A stretch of DNA of 64,000 nucleotides from Bhargavaea cecembensis (lineage in GTDB: Bacteria > Bacillota > Bacilli > Bacillales_A > Planococcaceae). Positions 40,009 through 50,341 of the stretch are shown here, piece by piece. How positions within the stretch are numbered: the first letter of the stretch is position 1; each line of letters starts with the position of its first letter. The notes beneath the pieces were generated by a model. The model had not been told where the DNA came from. It did no database searches and saw only the letters and a list, made by a program, of their open reading frames with translations. Both the position numbers and the translations under genes were made by a program. The stretch spans positions 186,001 to 250,000 of the forward strand of contig NZ_LQNT01000009.1 of the NCBI RefSeq assembly GCF_001619585.1, given 5' to 3'.

Positions 40009-41367
40009 TTACTTAAACAGCGAGTCGAGGCCCGGCATTTTCATTTTGCGTTTGCCTTTGCCCTGCTGCATGTTCGACATCTGTTTCATCATCTTTTTCA
40101 TCTCGTCGAATTGCTTGAGCAGGCGGTTCACTTCCTGGATGCTCGTGCCGGAGCCGCGCGCAATGCGCTTTTTGCGGCTGGAGTTGATGATTTCGGGTTT
40201 GGACTTTTCCTCGGTCGTCATGGATTTGATGACGGCCTCTACCCGCCCCATCTGTTTTTCGTCCACCTTCACGTTGTCGATGCCCTTGATCTTGCCTGCG
40301 CCCGGAAGCATTTTGAGGATCTCATCAAGAGGCCCCATCTGCTTCACCTGCTCCAGCTGCTCAAGGAAGTCGTCGAACGTGAACGACTGGTCCCGGAACT
40401 TCTGTTCCAGTTCCTTCGCTTTTTGCTCGTCGACATTGGACTGCGCCTTTTCAATCAGCGACATGACATCGCCCATCCCGAGGATCCGGGAAGCCATGCG
40501 CTCCGGATGGAACGGCTCGAGTGCGTCGAGTTTTTCTCCCATCCCGGCAAACTTGATCGGCTTTCCGGTGACGGAACGGATCGAAAGCGCCGCGCCGCCC
40601 CGGGTGTCGCCGTCCAGCTTTGTCAGGACGACGCCGGTGACCCCGACCTGCTGATCGAAGGTCTCCGCCACATTCGCGGCAACCTGGCCGGTCATCGCAT
40701 CGACGACGAGGTAGACCTCATCCGGTTTCACCTCATCGTGGATATCCCGGAGTTCCTGCATGAGGTCCTCGTCGATCTGGAGCCGGCCGGCCGTGTCGAT
40801 GAAGACGACATCGTGGTGGTCTTCCTTCGCCTTGGCGATGGCCTGTTTGGCGATATCAACCGGGTTTGCCTCCGTTCCGAGCTGGAAGACCGGCATGCCG
40901 AGCTGCTTGCCGATCGTCTCCAGCTGCTGGATCGCGGCTGGCCGGTAAACGTCGGCAGCGGCCAGGAGCGGTTTCCGGTTGTATTTCTTCCGGATGAGGT
41001 TTGCGAGCTTGCCGGTTGTCGTGGTTTTCCCGGCACCCTGCAGTCCGACCATCATAATGACGGTCGGCGGTTTTTTCGCAAATGTGATCGTCTCGGCTTC
41101 GCCGCCCATGAGGGCCGCCAGTTCGTCACGGACGATCTTGACGACCTGCTGTCCCGGCGTCAGGCTTTCCATGACGTCCGATCCGACGGCGCGTTCGCTC
41201 ACTTTCTTGACGAATTCCTTGACGACCTTCAGGTTGACGTCGGCCTCGATCAGCGCGAATCGGACTTCGCGCATCATCTCTTTGACGTCGGCCTCGGTCA
41301 CTTTCCCCTTGCCCTTGATTTTCTGAAGCGTTTGCTGCAGGCGCTCGCCCAATCCTTCAAATGCCAT
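40009..41367 (-). CDS. ffh: Signal recognition particle protein Ffh (SRP54)
   Basis: Ffh binds signal sequences on translating ribosomes and, with 4.5S/6S RNA and FtsY, targets them to the membrane. The 452-residue protein has the N domain, the GTPase G domain (G1 GLQGAGKTTTTGKLA near 105, DTAGRLQIDEDLM near 190, TKLDGDTRGGAALS near 247) and the methionine-rich M domain (about 300-445, MKKMMKQMSNM). It follows ylxM by 17 bases. No strong terminator follows; the repeat copy 1 lies there instead. Confidence 0.97.
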   Translation of the reverse strand: MAFEGLGERLQQTLQKIKGKGKVTEADVKEMMREVRFALIEADVNLKVVKEFVKKVSERAVGSDVMESLTPGQQVVKIVRDELAALMGGEAETITFAKKPPTVIMMVGLQGAGKTTTTGKLANLIRKKYNRKPLLAAADVYRPAAIQQLETIGKQLGMPVFQLGTEANPVDIAKQAIAKAKEDHHDVVFIDTAGRLQIDEDLMQELRDIHDEVKPDEVYLVVDAMTGQVAANVAETFDQQVGVTGVVLTKLDGDTRGGAALSIRSVTGKPIKFAGMGEKLDALEPFHPERMASRILGMGDVMSLIEKAQSNVDEQKAKELEQKFRDQSFTFDDFLEQLEQVKQMGPLDEILKMLPGAGKIKGIDNVKVDEKQMGRVEAVIKSMTTEEKSKPEIINSSRKKRIARGSGTSIQEVNRLLKQFDEMKKMMKQMSNMQQGKGKRKMKMPGLDSLFK

Positions 41368-41384
41368 CGATTGCCCGCCTCCTA

Positions 41385-41720
41385 TCAGTCGAATTCTTTC
41401 AGTTCATGCAGACGCCGGATCAGGTCCCCGGCATCCGTCCCGCCGCGTTCCACATCGGCCACAAGTGCATCAACGGCTTCGCGCCGTTGGAGGAACTTGC
41501 CGAAAAGCTGGAGCTTCTGCTCGTACTCTTCGAGCATGGCTTCTGTGCGGCGGATATTGTCATAGACCGCCTGGCGGGAGACGTCATACTGTTCCGCAAT
41601 CTCCCCCAGGGACAGGTCGTTCAGGTAATACAGGTCCATATAGCTCCGTTGCTTCTCGGTCAGGAGTGCCTGATAGAAGTCAAACAGGAAGTTCATCCGG
41701 GTCGTTTTTTCAAGCAGCAT
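41385..41720 (-). CDS. ylxM: YlxM, helix-turn-helix protein linked to SRP
   Basis: This 111-residue protein belongs to the YlxM/UPF0122 family, with a sigma-factor region 4-like helix-turn-helix ([32 protein letters not shown], about 35-67). Related proteins modulate SRP GTPase activity in streptococci. The ATG at 41720 follows GGAGGGG. It is first in the ylxM-ffh unit and has a near-consensus promoter. Confidence 0.93.
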   Translation of the reverse strand: MLLEKTTRMNFLFDFYQALLTEKQRSYMDLYYLNDLSLGEIAEQYDVSRQAVYDNIRRTEAMLEEYEQKLQLFGKFLQRREAVDALVADVERGGTDAGDLIRRLHELKEFD

Positions 41721-41752
41721 CAAAGCCCCTCCTTCCCGTCTCCGTCAAGAGC

Positions 41753-41781
41753 ATTCTATACAGGGCTGATCGTCCTGTCAA
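41753..41781 (-). promoter_or_regulatory. Sigma-A promoter of ylxM-ffh
   Basis: A consensus TTGACA (41776-41781), a 17-base spacer, then TAGAAT (41753-41758) on the minus strand in the 78-base gap after ftsY. Confidence 0.8.
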
Positions 41782-41798
41782 GTAAATCCCCTTGTCTT

Positions 41799-42818
41799 TC
41801 ACTCTTCCCCCGGAGTCTCCCCTCCGAGTGTCTCGGCTTCCTGCTCGAGGCCCTCGGCGAAGAGACCGTAAACATACCGTTCTGCGTCAAACGGCTGGAG
41901 ATCTTCCACGCCTTCCCCGAGACCGACAAACTTGACCGGAATGCCAAGCTTGTTGCGAATGGCGAGGACTATTCCGCCTTTCGCGGTGCCGTCCAGCTTA
42001 GTCAGGACGATGCCAGTGACTTTCGTGGCTTCCTTAAATGTCTCGGCCTGGATGAGGGCGTTCTGTCCGGTCGTCGCATCGAGCGCCAGCAAGGTTTCAT
42101 GCGGTGCGCCCGGCAGCTCCCGGCCGATTACCCTGTGCACCTTCTCGAGCTCGTTCATCAGGTTGACTTTATTTTGGAGGCGCCCGGCCGTATCGCAGAT
42201 CAGCACATCCACTTTCCGGTTCTTCGCTGCCCTCACCGCATCATACATGACTGCCGCAGGATCCGAATTCTCCGCCTGGCGGATTACTTCAGCCCCGACC
42301 CGGTCTCCCCATACCTGGAGCTGGTCAATCGCTCCGGCACGGAACGTATCCCCGGCAGCGAGCATGACCGTCTTGCCTTCCCCGATGAACCGGTTGGCCA
42401 GTTTGCCGATCGTCGTCGTCTTGCCGACGCCATTCACGCCCACGAGAAGGATGACAGTCGGTCCCTCTTCCTGCATATTGAGGCCGCCTTCGCCCTCTTC
42501 TCCTTTGCGGTAGATATCGACCAGCTTCTCGGAAATGGCGGTCTGGATTCCTTCCGTATCCTTGACGTTCCGTCGCTGCACTTCGAAACGGAGGTCATCC
42601 ATCAGCTGCATGACCGTCTCGAATCCGACATCCGCCTGAAGCAGGAGATCCTCCAGCTCCTCGAAAAAGTCCTCATCCACCTTCCGGTAACGGGCGATGA
42701 GGTCATTCACCTTAGAAGTAAACGATGTTCTCGTCTTTTCCAGCCCGTCCTTATATTTTTCCGTCGTTTCATCCGGCTTGCCGGTCATTTTCTCTTTCAG
42801 CTTCTTGAAAAAACTCAT
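41799..42818 (-). CDS. ftsY: Signal recognition particle receptor FtsY
   Basis: FtsY is the membrane-bound SRP receptor GTPase. The 339-residue protein has a short charged N-terminal region (MSFFKKLKEKMTGK), then the NG domain with G1 GVNGVGKTTTIGKLANRF near 137-154, DTAGRLQNKVNLM near 223 and TKLDGTAKGGIVLA near 283. The long acidic A domain of E. coli is absent, as is usual in Bacillota. The start overlaps the smc stop by four bases. Confidence 0.97.
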   Translation of the reverse strand: MSFFKKLKEKMTGKPDETTEKYKDGLEKTRTSFTSKVNDLIARYRKVDEDFFEELEDLLLQADVGFETVMQLMDDLRFEVQRRNVKDTEGIQTAISEKLVDIYRKGEEGEGGLNMQEEGPTVILLVGVNGVGKTTTIGKLANRFIGEGKTVMLAAGDTFRAGAIDQLQVWGDRVGAEVIRQAENSDPAAVMYDAVRAAKNRKVDVLICDTAGRLQNKVNLMNELEKVHRVIGRELPGAPHETLLALDATTGQNALIQAETFKEATKVTGIVLTKLDGTAKGGIVLAIRNKLGIPVKFVGLGEGVEDLQPFDAERYVYGLFAEGLEQEAETLGGETPGEE

Positions 42819-45800
42819 AATCCCGCTCCTTCCGTGCCGGCCCCGACAGACGGGACAGGCTCCTCGTATTCCACTTCGCTGCCTTCCGTCAGCCTCACGG
42901 AGACCGGTTTCGAGATGCCGGACTCCTGCATGGTGATGCCGTAAAGCACGTCGGCGCCTTCCATCGTCCCCTTCCGGTGGGTGATGACGATGAACTGCGT
43001 CTCGCTGCTGAATTTCTTCAGGTAATCGCTGTAGCGGAGCACATTGGCCTCGTCAAGCGCTGCTTCGACTTCATCAAGCACACAGAACGGCACCGGCCGG
43101 ACTTTCAGGATGGCAAAAAGCAGTGCGATCGCGGTCAATGCCCGCTCACCGCCCGAAAGCAGGCTCAGGTTCTGCAGTTTCTTGCCCGGCGGACATGCCA
43201 CGATATCAATGCCGGTCCGGAGCATGTCGTCCGGATCGGTGAGGACCAGCTCTGTCCTGCCCCCGCCAAACAGCTCCTTGAAGACGATGCCGAACTGACG
43301 GCTGACCGCATGGAACGTGCTGCTGAACCGTTCGGTTACTTCGGTGTCCATCTCGTCGATGGCGCTCTCAAGCGTCTCTTTGGCCTCGAGCAGATCATTG
43401 CGCTGATCCGTAAGGAACGCATGGCGCTCCGATACAGTTTCAAATTCTTCAATTGATGCGGTGTTGACCGGTCCCAGCTCCTCGATAGACTGCTTCAGGA
43501 GCCGCACTTTCCTACGGGCTTCCTCCGGGCCGAGATTTTCAGGGAACCGGATCCCTTCAACCGGGAGTTCATCGATCCCGTAGTCATCCTCAAGGGAGCT
43601 GCGGAGTGATTCAAGCTCATAGGTGATCCGGCCGGCGATGAGCTCGGATTCCCGGACGGATGCGGAATGTGTTGCTCTCGTTTCGGCTGCACGCCGGAAT
43701 CTGCCTTCCGCGGACGCGATGGATTGCTGAAGCGATTCCCGCTGATCAAGAGCGGCTGACAGGTCTTTTTCAAGGGCGGCCTTTTTCTCTTTCCATTCAC
43801 GCAGTTCATTCTCGGCTTCTTCGGGGCTTGAGCCGGCATCCCCTCCGGCTGTCCACTCCATCTCTTCCCGGAGACGCTCTGCCCTGGCAAGGCGCCCGGA
43901 AAGCTCTTCCTCGACGGAAGCGGCGGCCGATTCTGCCTGCGCCAGCTGCTCGGCAAGAACTGCGGCTTCCTGCCTCAGCTCACCGAGCCGGTTGTTCATC
44001 CGGTCGCGCTCGGTTCGCCCCTCTTCATAAAGGCCCGTCATCTCTTCGATCTCCTTGGATGCCCGGCCAAGTTCTTCCTTGAGGGAAGTCTGCCGTGATT
44101 CGGCTTCCAGGATGCGATCCCGGATTCCCGAGGCAAGGACCGTCGTGCCGGATTCCTCGTCGCCGAACAGGGAAAGACGGTCGGCCAGGCGCCTCTCGGC
44201 CGCCTTCAGCTCCGCGACCCGGCCGACTGATGCGACTTCCTTCTCCGTCAGTGCTTCACGTTCTTCCCTCACCCGTTCATGGTTCCCCGATTCTTCCGCG
44301 AGCTGCTGTTTCAGCAGGGCAATGGCCTTTTCAGCATTGCCGATCGACTTTTCGAGCCGGCCGGCATCTTCGGTGACCTGTTCGAGCTCCGCTTTTCTCA
44401 TGAAAATCGGATTGCCCCGATCTGTTCCGCCGCCGGTCATGGAACCTCCGGCATTGACAACGTCGCCGTCAAGCGTCACGACACGGTAGCGGTGACCGGT
44501 CATTCCTGCAATTTCATTGGCACCTTTCAGGGTTCGGGAGATGAGTACGTTTCCTAGCAGGTTCTGCACGATCGGCATGTACTTTTGCTCCGCCGTCACG
44601 ACCGTATCCCCCGTTCCTACAAAATCCCCATGCGAAGAAGCGCGGGAAAGGGAGGAAGCATCCACCCGACGCGGCTTCATGACAGAAAGCGGAAGGAATG
44701 TCGCCCGGCCCTTCCGGCTGTTTTTCAGGTAGCCGATCGCCCGGCGGGCATCGGCTTCCGTGACGGTGACAATATTCTGTGCAGCTGCGCCGAGGGCCGT
44801 TTCTGCGGCACCAGCAAATTCTTTTTTTACGTCGACAAGCGAGGCGACTGCCCCTTCAATGCCGTCCAGGCGATTGCTTTCGGCCGCGCGGAGCACTTCC
44901 CGGACACCGGTATGGAATCCGGCGAATTCCGCTTCCATCGAAAGAAGGGCCTCCCGCCGCCCCTTCAGCTTTTCAAGGAGGCTGTATGCCTTGTACAGCT
45001 GCTCCTGTTTCCCGTTTAGCTCGGCGGCAGTCTGCTCCCTGGACGATGCCAGATCCGTTTCATCGGACCTTACGGCTGACAGCCGCTCTTTCAGGGCGGT
45101 GAGTTCCCGTTCCGCCTCGGCAAGCGCTGCGGAGGCCTCCTCCCATTCTGCACGGGCCTCTCCCGCACGCGTCCGGTTCCGCTCGGCGGATACGGCCTGA
45201 TACTCGAGCTGCTGCCCGAGATGCTTGAGTTCATTTTTCACGGCTGCTTCTTCGTTGAGCAGCTCGATATAGGCGGATTTCAGCTCGTCGATCTTGCGGG
45301 CCGTCTCATCCAGCGGGCGGTCCATGACTTCCTGCAGTCGCCGGATTTCGGATCGGATCTCCCGGAGGGCCTTTTTCCGGATGTTTGCTTCCTGCCCGGC
45401 TTGCTCTTTCCGCTGTCTGAGTCTTTCTGCCGCTTCTACTGTTTCTGCCAGGTCTTCCCGCAGTCTTTCCAGCTGCCGCTCTGCATGGGTCTTCCTCTCG
45501 GCAAGCACCTGTTTTCGGCCTTCCCATTTCTCAACGTTCGCCGCCGCTTCTGCGAGCGCGGTGTGCAGGCCGTCAATCCTTGCAGCAAGCGTTTCCGCTT
45601 CACTGCGGTGACGGCCGAGTTCTGATTCGTGGCGTGCGGCTTCTTCGGCAGTGGCCTGCTCGAGCCCTGTTGCCTCTTCCAGGCGCTTTCGGATTTCCGC
45701 CAGCTGCTTTTCATTTTCCCGGATGTCATGTGAAAGCAGAGCAGTGCCGATTTCACTCAGCTCTCCGGACATCGCGAGGTAATCCTTCGCGGCGGATGCC

Positions 45801-46423
45801 TGTATCCGGAGCGGTTCGAGGCGCCCGTCCAGTTCATGGAGAATGTCGAGGACCCGGTTCAGGTTATCTTCCGTTTCGAAGAGCTTATGTTCAGCCTTGC
45901 GGCGGCGCTGCTTATACTTGAGCACGCCCGCCGCTTCCTCGAAGATCGCACGGCGGTCTTCCGGCTTGCTGTTCAGAATTTCATCGACCCGGCCCTGCGA
46001 AATAACGGAAAACGCTTCTTTGCCGAGTCCCGAATCCATGAACAGATCGACGATATCCCGGAGCCGGCAGTCCTGCCGGTTGATCTGGTATTCGCTGTCC
46101 CCCGAGCGGAACACGCGGCGCGTGACGCTGATTTCACTAAAGTCGAGCGGCACGCGGCCATCCGAGTTGTCAAGAATCAGCGTGACCTCGGCAAAATTCA
46201 GCGCCTTCCTCGAGTCACTCCCGGAGAAGATGACGTCTTCCATCTTGCCTCCCCGGAGGGTTTTTGCCGACTGTTCGCCGAGGACCCAGCGGATAGCATC
46301 GGTGATGTTGCTTTTTCCGCTTCCATTCGGGCCGACAACCGCGGTCACCCCCGGCACAAAGTCCAGGCCGATTCGTTCACCGAACGACTTGAACCCGATA
46401 ATTTCGAGTCGCTTCAGATACAA
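42815..46423 (-). CDS. smc: Chromosome segregation protein Smc
   Basis: Smc is the condensin-type ATPase that aligns chromosome arms with ScpAB. The 1202-residue protein has the N-terminal ATPase half (Walker A GPNGSGKSNI at 31-40), long coiled coils (about 170-500 and 675-1030), a hinge (about 515-650, IEGAVASLVDVKKEF...), and the C-terminal half with LSGGERALTA and Walker B VLDEVEAALDEAN. The TTG at 46423 gives MYLKRLEIIGFKSF, matching the family start, and lies one base after the rnc stop, after GGGCAGGCGGA. Upstream in-frame ATGs overlap rnc out of frame and were rejected. Confidence 0.96.
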   Translation of the reverse strand: MYLKRLEIIGFKSFGERIGLDFVPGVTAVVGPNGSGKSNITDAIRWVLGEQSAKTLRGGKMEDVIFSGSDSRKALNFAEVTLILDNSDGRVPLDFSEISVTRRVFRSGDSEYQINRQDCRLRDIVDLFMDSGLGKEAFSVISQGRVDEILNSKPEDRRAIFEEAAGVLKYKQRRRKAEHKLFETEDNLNRVLDILHELDGRLEPLRIQASAAKDYLAMSGELSEIGTALLSHDIRENEKQLAEIRKRLEEATGLEQATAEEAARHESELGRHRSEAETLAARIDGLHTALAEAAANVEKWEGRKQVLAERKTHAERQLERLREDLAETVEAAERLRQRKEQAGQEANIRKKALREIRSEIRRLQEVMDRPLDETARKIDELKSAYIELLNEEAAVKNELKHLGQQLEYQAVSAERNRTRAGEARAEWEEASAALAEAERELTALKERLSAVRSDETDLASSREQTAAELNGKQEQLYKAYSLLEKLKGRREALLSMEAEFAGFHTGVREVLRAAESNRLDGIEGAVASLVDVKKEFAGAAETALGAAAQNIVTVTEADARRAIGYLKNSRKGRATFLPLSVMKPRRVDASSLSRASSHGDFVGTGDTVVTAEQKYMPIVQNLLGNVLISRTLKGANEIAGMTGHRYRVVTLDGDVVNAGGSMTGGGTDRGNPIFMRKAELEQVTEDAGRLEKSIGNAEKAIALLKQQLAEESGNHERVREEREALTEKEVASVGRVAELKAAERRLADRLSLFGDEESGTTVLASGIRDRILEAESRQTSLKEELGRASKEIEEMTGLYEEGRTERDRMNNRLGELRQEAAVLAEQLAQAESAAASVEEELSGRLARAERLREEMEWTAGGDAGSSPEEAENELREWKEKKAALEKDLSAALDQRESLQQSIASAEGRFRRAAETRATHSASVRESELIAGRITYELESLRSSLEDDYGIDELPVEGIRFPENLGPEEARRKVRLLKQSIEELGPVNTASIEEFETVSERHAFLTDQRNDLLEAKETLESAIDEMDTEVTERFSSTFHAVSRQFGIVFKELFGGGRTELVLTDPDDMLRTGIDIVACPPGKKLQNLSLLSGGERALTAIALLFAILKVRPVPFCVLDEVEAALDEANVLRYSDYLKKFSSETQFIVITHRKGTMEGADVLYGITMQESGISKPVSVRLTEGSEVEYEEPVPSVGAGTEGAGL

Positions 46424-46424
46424 A

Positions 46425-47186
46425 TCATTCCGCCTGCCCTTCAGTTTTGCGCAGTTCGCTGATGGCGTGGCGGGCCGCCAGCTGCTCCGCCTCTTTCTTC
46501 GACTTGCCCTCTCCGCGGCCCAGTTCATCGCCGCCGATCGTAACGGCCGATACGAACACGCGATCATGCGCAGGTCCCTTTTCGTCCACAATCCGGTAGT
46601 TGAGCTGGCCGCTGGATGACTGCTGCACCATTTCCTGAAGCTGGCTCTTGTAATCCATCACATGGGAAAAAGCACCGACCTTCACTTTCGGGAAGACGAT
46701 CCGTTCAAGGAACCCGACGACTTTGTCGAATCCGTTGTCCAGATAAAGGGCGCCGATGAATGCTTCAAACACATCGGCCAGAAGGGAGGGACGTGTGCGG
46801 CCGCCGGTCTGCTCTTCGCCTTTTCCGAGCAGCACGTAGCGGCCGAAATCCAGCTCGTCCGCAAACTGTACGAGGGACGGTTCGCAGACGATCGCGGCAC
46901 GCAGCTTGGTCAGTTCGCCTTCGCTCATGGATGGATAAGTTTCAAACAAAAAACGGGAGACGGCAAGTTCCAGGACGGCATCACCCAGAAATTCAAGGCG
47001 CTCGTTGTCGTCATGGATCCTCCTCCTGTGCTCGTTCACATACGAGGAGTGTGTGAATGCACGGTACAGGAGGGTCGGGTCACTGAATGTGAAGCCGATG
47101 TTCTCCTCAAAATCGGCAAATCGCTTATGGACAGATTCCGGATAGGAACCTTTTTTGATGTGGCGCTCTTTTTTGTTCATAGTCAT
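46425..47186 (-). CDS. rnc: Ribonuclease III
   Basis: RNase III cuts double-stranded RNA in rRNA and mRNA processing. The 253-residue protein has the signature [16 protein letters not shown] near 60-75, the second acidic patch [13 protein letters not shown] near 132 and a C-terminal double-stranded RNA-binding domain (about 175-248, ending [18 protein letters not shown]). The ATG at 47186 follows GGAAAGG; the 39-residue longer frame covers the acpP terminator. It is coupled closely to smc. Confidence 0.96.
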   Translation of the reverse strand: MTMNKKERHIKKGSYPESVHKRFADFEENIGFTFSDPTLLYRAFTHSSYVNEHRRRIHDDNERLEFLGDAVLELAVSRFLFETYPSMSEGELTKLRAAIVCEPSLVQFADELDFGRYVLLGKGEEQTGGRTRPSLLADVFEAFIGALYLDNGFDKVVGFLERIVFPKVKVGAFSHVMDYKSQLQEMVQQSSSGQLNYRIVDEKGPAHDRVFVSAVTIGGDELGRGEGKSKKEAEQLAARHAISELRKTEGQAE

Positions 47187-47252
47187 CAGATCTGCCTTTC
47201 CGTTGTGGATATATGCTAAGTTTACCCCTTTCGGCAGGGTAACGCAAAACGG

Positions 47253-47300
47253 CAAAAGAGGCTGGCGCCCGTCCGTCTCCGGACTGCTCGCCTGCCTCTT
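47253..47300 (-). terminator. Terminator after acpP
   Basis: A compound stem on the minus strand, GAGGC-A-GGCG ... GTCCG / CGGAC ... CGCC-A-GCCTC, followed by TTTTGCCGTTTTG, lies about ten bases after acpP. It separates the lipid genes from rnc-smc. Confidence 0.85.
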
Positions 47301-47309
47301 CAAAACCGA

Positions 47310-47546
47310 TTACGCGGTCTTTTCTTCAATATAAGAAACTGCGTCTCCGACAGTTCCGATCTTCTCCGCATCTTCGTCGGAGATTTCAAGGTCGAATTCG
47401 TCCTCAAGCTCCATGACGAGCTCCACGACGTCAAGAGAGTCCGCACCAAGATCCTCACGGAAGGATGCCTCAGTTTTTACTTCGCTCTCATCAACGCCGA
47501 GACGGTCGACGATCACCTTTGTCACACGTTCCAGAACAGTTGCCAA
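47310..47546 (-). CDS. acpP: Acyl carrier protein
   Basis: ACP carries growing acyl chains on a phosphopantetheine arm. The 78-residue protein has the modification site in [18 protein letters not shown] (Ser37) and the usual acidic four-helix composition. The TTG at 47546 was chosen because AGGAGGTG lies six bases upstream and the product then aligns with other ACPs (MATVLERV); the in-frame GTG at 47555 is part of that ribosome site. It has a separate promoter and terminator, which fits its need for high expression. Confidence 0.95.
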   Translation of the reverse strand: MATVLERVTKVIVDRLGVDESEVKTEASFREDLGADSLDVVELVMELEDEFDLEISDEDAEKIGTVGDAVSYIEEKTA

Positions 47547-47627
47547 TACGTTCACCTCCTCTCACGGGAGAGTCTGTTTATCGGCCCGCTTCGGGCGGAT
47601 GCCTTCCACTTTTCCGGCCACCCAACC

Positions 47628-47656
47628 AGTATGACAGGCTGACCGTTCAGGGACAA
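47628..47656 (-). promoter_or_regulatory. Putative acpP promoter
   Basis: TTGTCC (47651-47656), a 17-base spacer, then CATACT (47628-47633) preceded by TGT (extended -10) on the minus strand, between fabG and acpP. Confidence 0.55.
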
Positions 47657-47660
47657 GGGG

Positions 47661-48407
47661 TTACATGACCATTCCGCCGTCAACATGAAGTGTCTGGCCG
47701 GTGATGTATGCAGAATCCTCCGAAGCAAGGAAGACGACGGCACGGGCCACGTGTTCCGGATCTCCGAGCCTGCCGAGCGGAATCTGGCCCAGCATGGCTG
47801 CCTTCACGTCTTCGGGAAGCTTGTCCGTCATATCCGTCGTGATGAATCCGGGTGCTACCGAGTTGACCCGGATTCCGCGTGCAGCCAGTTCCTTGGCCGC
47901 CGTCTTCGTCAGTCCGATGACGCCCGCCTTTGCAGCAACGTAGTTGGCCTGGCCGGGATTTCCCGCGACGCCGACGACGGATGCCAGATTGATAATCGTG
48001 CCTGACCGTTTCTTCATCATCGGCCGCGCGACGGCCTTTGTGCAGAGAAAGACCCCTTTCAGGTTGGTCGACAGCACGTCGTCCCATTCTTCCTCTTTCA
48101 TGCGCATGAGGAGGTTATCCTTCGTGATGCCCGCATTGTTGACAAGAATGTCGACGGCGCCGAAGCGCTCCATAGTCCCGTCCACAAGCTGCTTGACGTC
48201 TTCCTGGTTGCTGACCGATGCGCGGATGGCAAATGCCTCTCCGCCGGCTTCCTCGATCATCCTGACCGTCTCCGCAGCCTTTTCTTCGCTGCCTGCGAAG
48301 TTTACGGCTACCTTTGCGCCTTCTTGTGCAAGGGCGATGGCAATGGCTCGGCCGATGCCGCGGGAAGCCCCCGTCACAATAGCGGATTTACCGGTAAGTT
48401 TGCCCAT
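47661..48407 (-). CDS. fabG: 3-oxoacyl-[acyl-carrier-protein] reductase
   Basis: FabG reduces 3-ketoacyl-ACP with NADPH in fatty acid elongation. The 248-residue short-chain dehydrogenase has the cofactor motif GASRGIG near 13-19, NNAGIT near 89, the catalytic serine in NLASVVG near 140 and the YVAAK catalytic pair near 153-157. It starts one base after fabD and belongs to the fapR operon. Confidence 0.97.
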   Translation of the reverse strand: MGKLTGKSAIVTGASRGIGRAIAIALAQEGAKVAVNFAGSEEKAAETVRMIEEAGGEAFAIRASVSNQEDVKQLVDGTMERFGAVDILVNNAGITKDNLLMRMKEEEWDDVLSTNLKGVFLCTKAVARPMMKKRSGTIINLASVVGVAGNPGQANYVAAKAGVIGLTKTAAKELAARGIRVNSVAPGFITTDMTDKLPEDVKAAMLGQIPLGRLGDPEHVARAVVFLASEDSAYITGQTLHVDGGMVM

Positions 48408-48408
48408 T

Positions 48409-49353
48409 TCACGACCACCCTTTCGCCGTCTCGACGGCCTTGTTCAATGTTTCTGTATCTTCAACCCTGAGAACAGTGGCGGAACGGTCGATTTTCCGGA
48501 TGAGTCCGGACAGTACGCCTCCCGGTCCGCACTCGATAAAGAGTGTCACACCGAGATCCATCATGTTCCGGACGGATTCTTCCCAGCGCACAGGTGAATA
48601 CAGCTGTTCCACAAGAAGCTGCTTTGTCTGTTCGGGATCCTGCACGGGTTCCGCGGTGACATTTGCAATAACAGGAATTTCCGCCTCGGCAAACCCGACG
48701 GAATCGAGCTGCTGCTGGAGTTTCTGTGCCGCCGGCTTCATGAGCGAAGAGTGGAACGGCCCGCTCACGTCAAGCGGGATTGCCCGTTTGGCGCCTGCCG
48801 CCTTTGCCGCCTCGCAGGCAAGCTCGACACCGCGGCTGCTGCCCGAGATGACAATCTGGCCCGGACAATTCAGATTGGCCGGCTGTACAGGGTGCCCCTC
48901 TTTGGTCACGTCGTCGGTGACGCGTTTCAGTTCTTCTGCACCGAGTCCAAGGATGGCTGCCATCGAGCCTTCTCCTGCCGGGACGGCATCGTTCATGTAC
49001 AGGCCTCTGCGGTGAACCGTTTCCGCAGCATCACCAAATGTCAGGACACCGGCCGAAACAAGCGCTGTGTATTCACCGAGGCTGTGCCCGGCAGCATAGT
49101 CCGGACGGATGCCCGCTTCCTTCAGCGCCGCGTCGATCGCCGCGCCTGCCGTCAGCAGCGCAGGCTGCGCATGATAGGTGAGTGTCAGTTCTTCCTGAGG
49201 ACCTTCCTGCATCAGTCCGCTCAGACCGATGCCCAGGCGGCTGTCCGCTTCATCAGCGAAACTTCTGTAACCGGCGCCGCTGCCGATAAATTCCGAGGCC
49301 ATGCCGACTTTCTGCGAGCCCTGGCCAGGGAAGACAAATGCGATCTTACTCAT
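48409..49353 (-). CDS. fabD: Malonyl-CoA:ACP transacylase
   Basis: FabD loads malonyl groups onto ACP. The 314-residue protein has the start [13 protein letters not shown], the catalytic serine in [12 protein letters not shown] (Ser91) and a conserved histidine in SGPFHSSLM near 200. Its start overlaps the end of plsX by eight bases. Confidence 0.97.
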   Translation of the reverse strand: MSKIAFVFPGQGSQKVGMASEFIGSGAGYRSFADEADSRLGIGLSGLMQEGPQEELTLTYHAQPALLTAGAAIDAALKEAGIRPDYAAGHSLGEYTALVSAGVLTFGDAAETVHRRGLYMNDAVPAGEGSMAAILGLGAEELKRVTDDVTKEGHPVQPANLNCPGQIVISGSSRGVELACEAAKAAGAKRAIPLDVSGPFHSSLMKPAAQKLQQQLDSVGFAEAEIPVIANVTAEPVQDPEQTKQLLVEQLYSPVRWEESVRNMMDLGVTLFIECGPGGVLSGLIRKIDRSATVLRVEDTETLNKAVETAKGWS

Positions 49354-50341
49354 GTTTCCCCATCCTTCCGATCGTCTCTCCGATGTGTTCCGTCACGCCT
49401 TGGCCGGCCATGGTCCTGGCCTGGCGGATGGCGTTCATGACGGCGTTGGCATTTGAGGAGCCGTGTGCCTTGATCAGCGGTGCATTCAGGCCGAACAGGC
49501 CGGCACCGCCGTACTCTGTATAATCCATTTTCGTTTTCAGGTCCTTCAGCCCGTCCTTGGCGAGGAGACCGGCAATCTTCCCTTTTGCATTCGACATGAA
49601 GGCGTCTTTGATCATGGACATGAGACCCTGAGCGGTTCCTTCGATCGTCTTCAGCACCATGTTGCCGGTGAAGCCGTCGGTCACGACAACGTCGGCGACT
49701 CCTGTCAGCAGATCCCTCGCCTCCACATTTCCGATGAAGTTGACCGGAGATGCGGCAATGAGGGCGTGGGCCTCCTTGGTCAGTTCATTTCCCTTATTTT
49801 CTTCGGTGCCGATATTGAGAAGACCGACCCGGGGATTTTGGATCCCGCGTACCTGCTCGGCATAGATACTGCCCATAATCGCGTACTGCACAAGGTGCTG
49901 CGGCTTGGCGTCCGCATTTGCCCCCATGTCAAGCATGACAAAACCGTTTCCGTCAAGGGTCGGAAGGGTCGGTGCAAGTGCCGGCCGGTCGACCCCGGCC
50001 AGACGGCCGACAACGAAGAGACCGGCAGCCATGAGTGCGCCTGTATTTCCGGCGCTGACGCCCGCATCGGCCTCCCCGTCGCGCACTGCCTGTGCCATGC
50101 GAACCATGGATGAGTCCTTTTTCCGCCGGACGGCACGGACCGGTTCGTCTTCCCCTTCGATTTTCTCGGTGCAATGGATGACCTCGAGGCGCTCATGCGC
50201 CCCGATCATCTGACCGATTTTGCCGGAATCCCCGTAAAGCCTGATCCGGATGTCCGGGAAAACCTCAAGTGCCTGTCGCACTCCTTCAACCGCCGCACCG
50301 GGGGCGTGGTCGCCCCCCATTCCGTCTACTGCTATGATCAT
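49346..50341 (-). CDS. plsX: Phosphate acyltransferase PlsX
   Basis: PlsX makes acyl-phosphate from acyl-ACP, feeding phospholipid synthesis through PlsY. The 331-residue protein has the family start [17 protein letters not shown], the [35 protein letters not shown] pattern near 90-125 and the [13 protein letters not shown] segment near 230. It overlaps fapR by four bases. Confidence 0.97.
   Translation of the reverse strand: MIIAVDGMGGDHAPGAAVEGVRQALEVFPDIRIRLYGDSGKIGQMIGAHERLEVIHCTEKIEGEDEPVRAVRRKKDSSMVRMAQAVRDGEADAGVSAGNTGALMAAGLFVVGRLAGVDRPALAPTLPTLDGNGFVMLDMGANADAKPQHLVQYAIMGSIYAEQVRGIQNPRVGLLNIGTEENKGNELTKEAHALIAASPVNFIGNVEARDLLTGVADVVVTDGFTGNMVLKTIEGTAQGLMSMIKDAFMSNAKGKIAGLLAKDGLKDLKTKMDYTEYGGAGLFGLNAPLIKAHGSSNANAVMNAIRQARTMAGQGVTEHIGETIGRMGKHE

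Noticed and set aside
47187-47303. N-terminal extension of rnc by 39 residues
   Set aside because: The extension translates the acpP terminator hairpin and lacks a ribosome site; the ATG at 47186 has GGAAAGG upstream.
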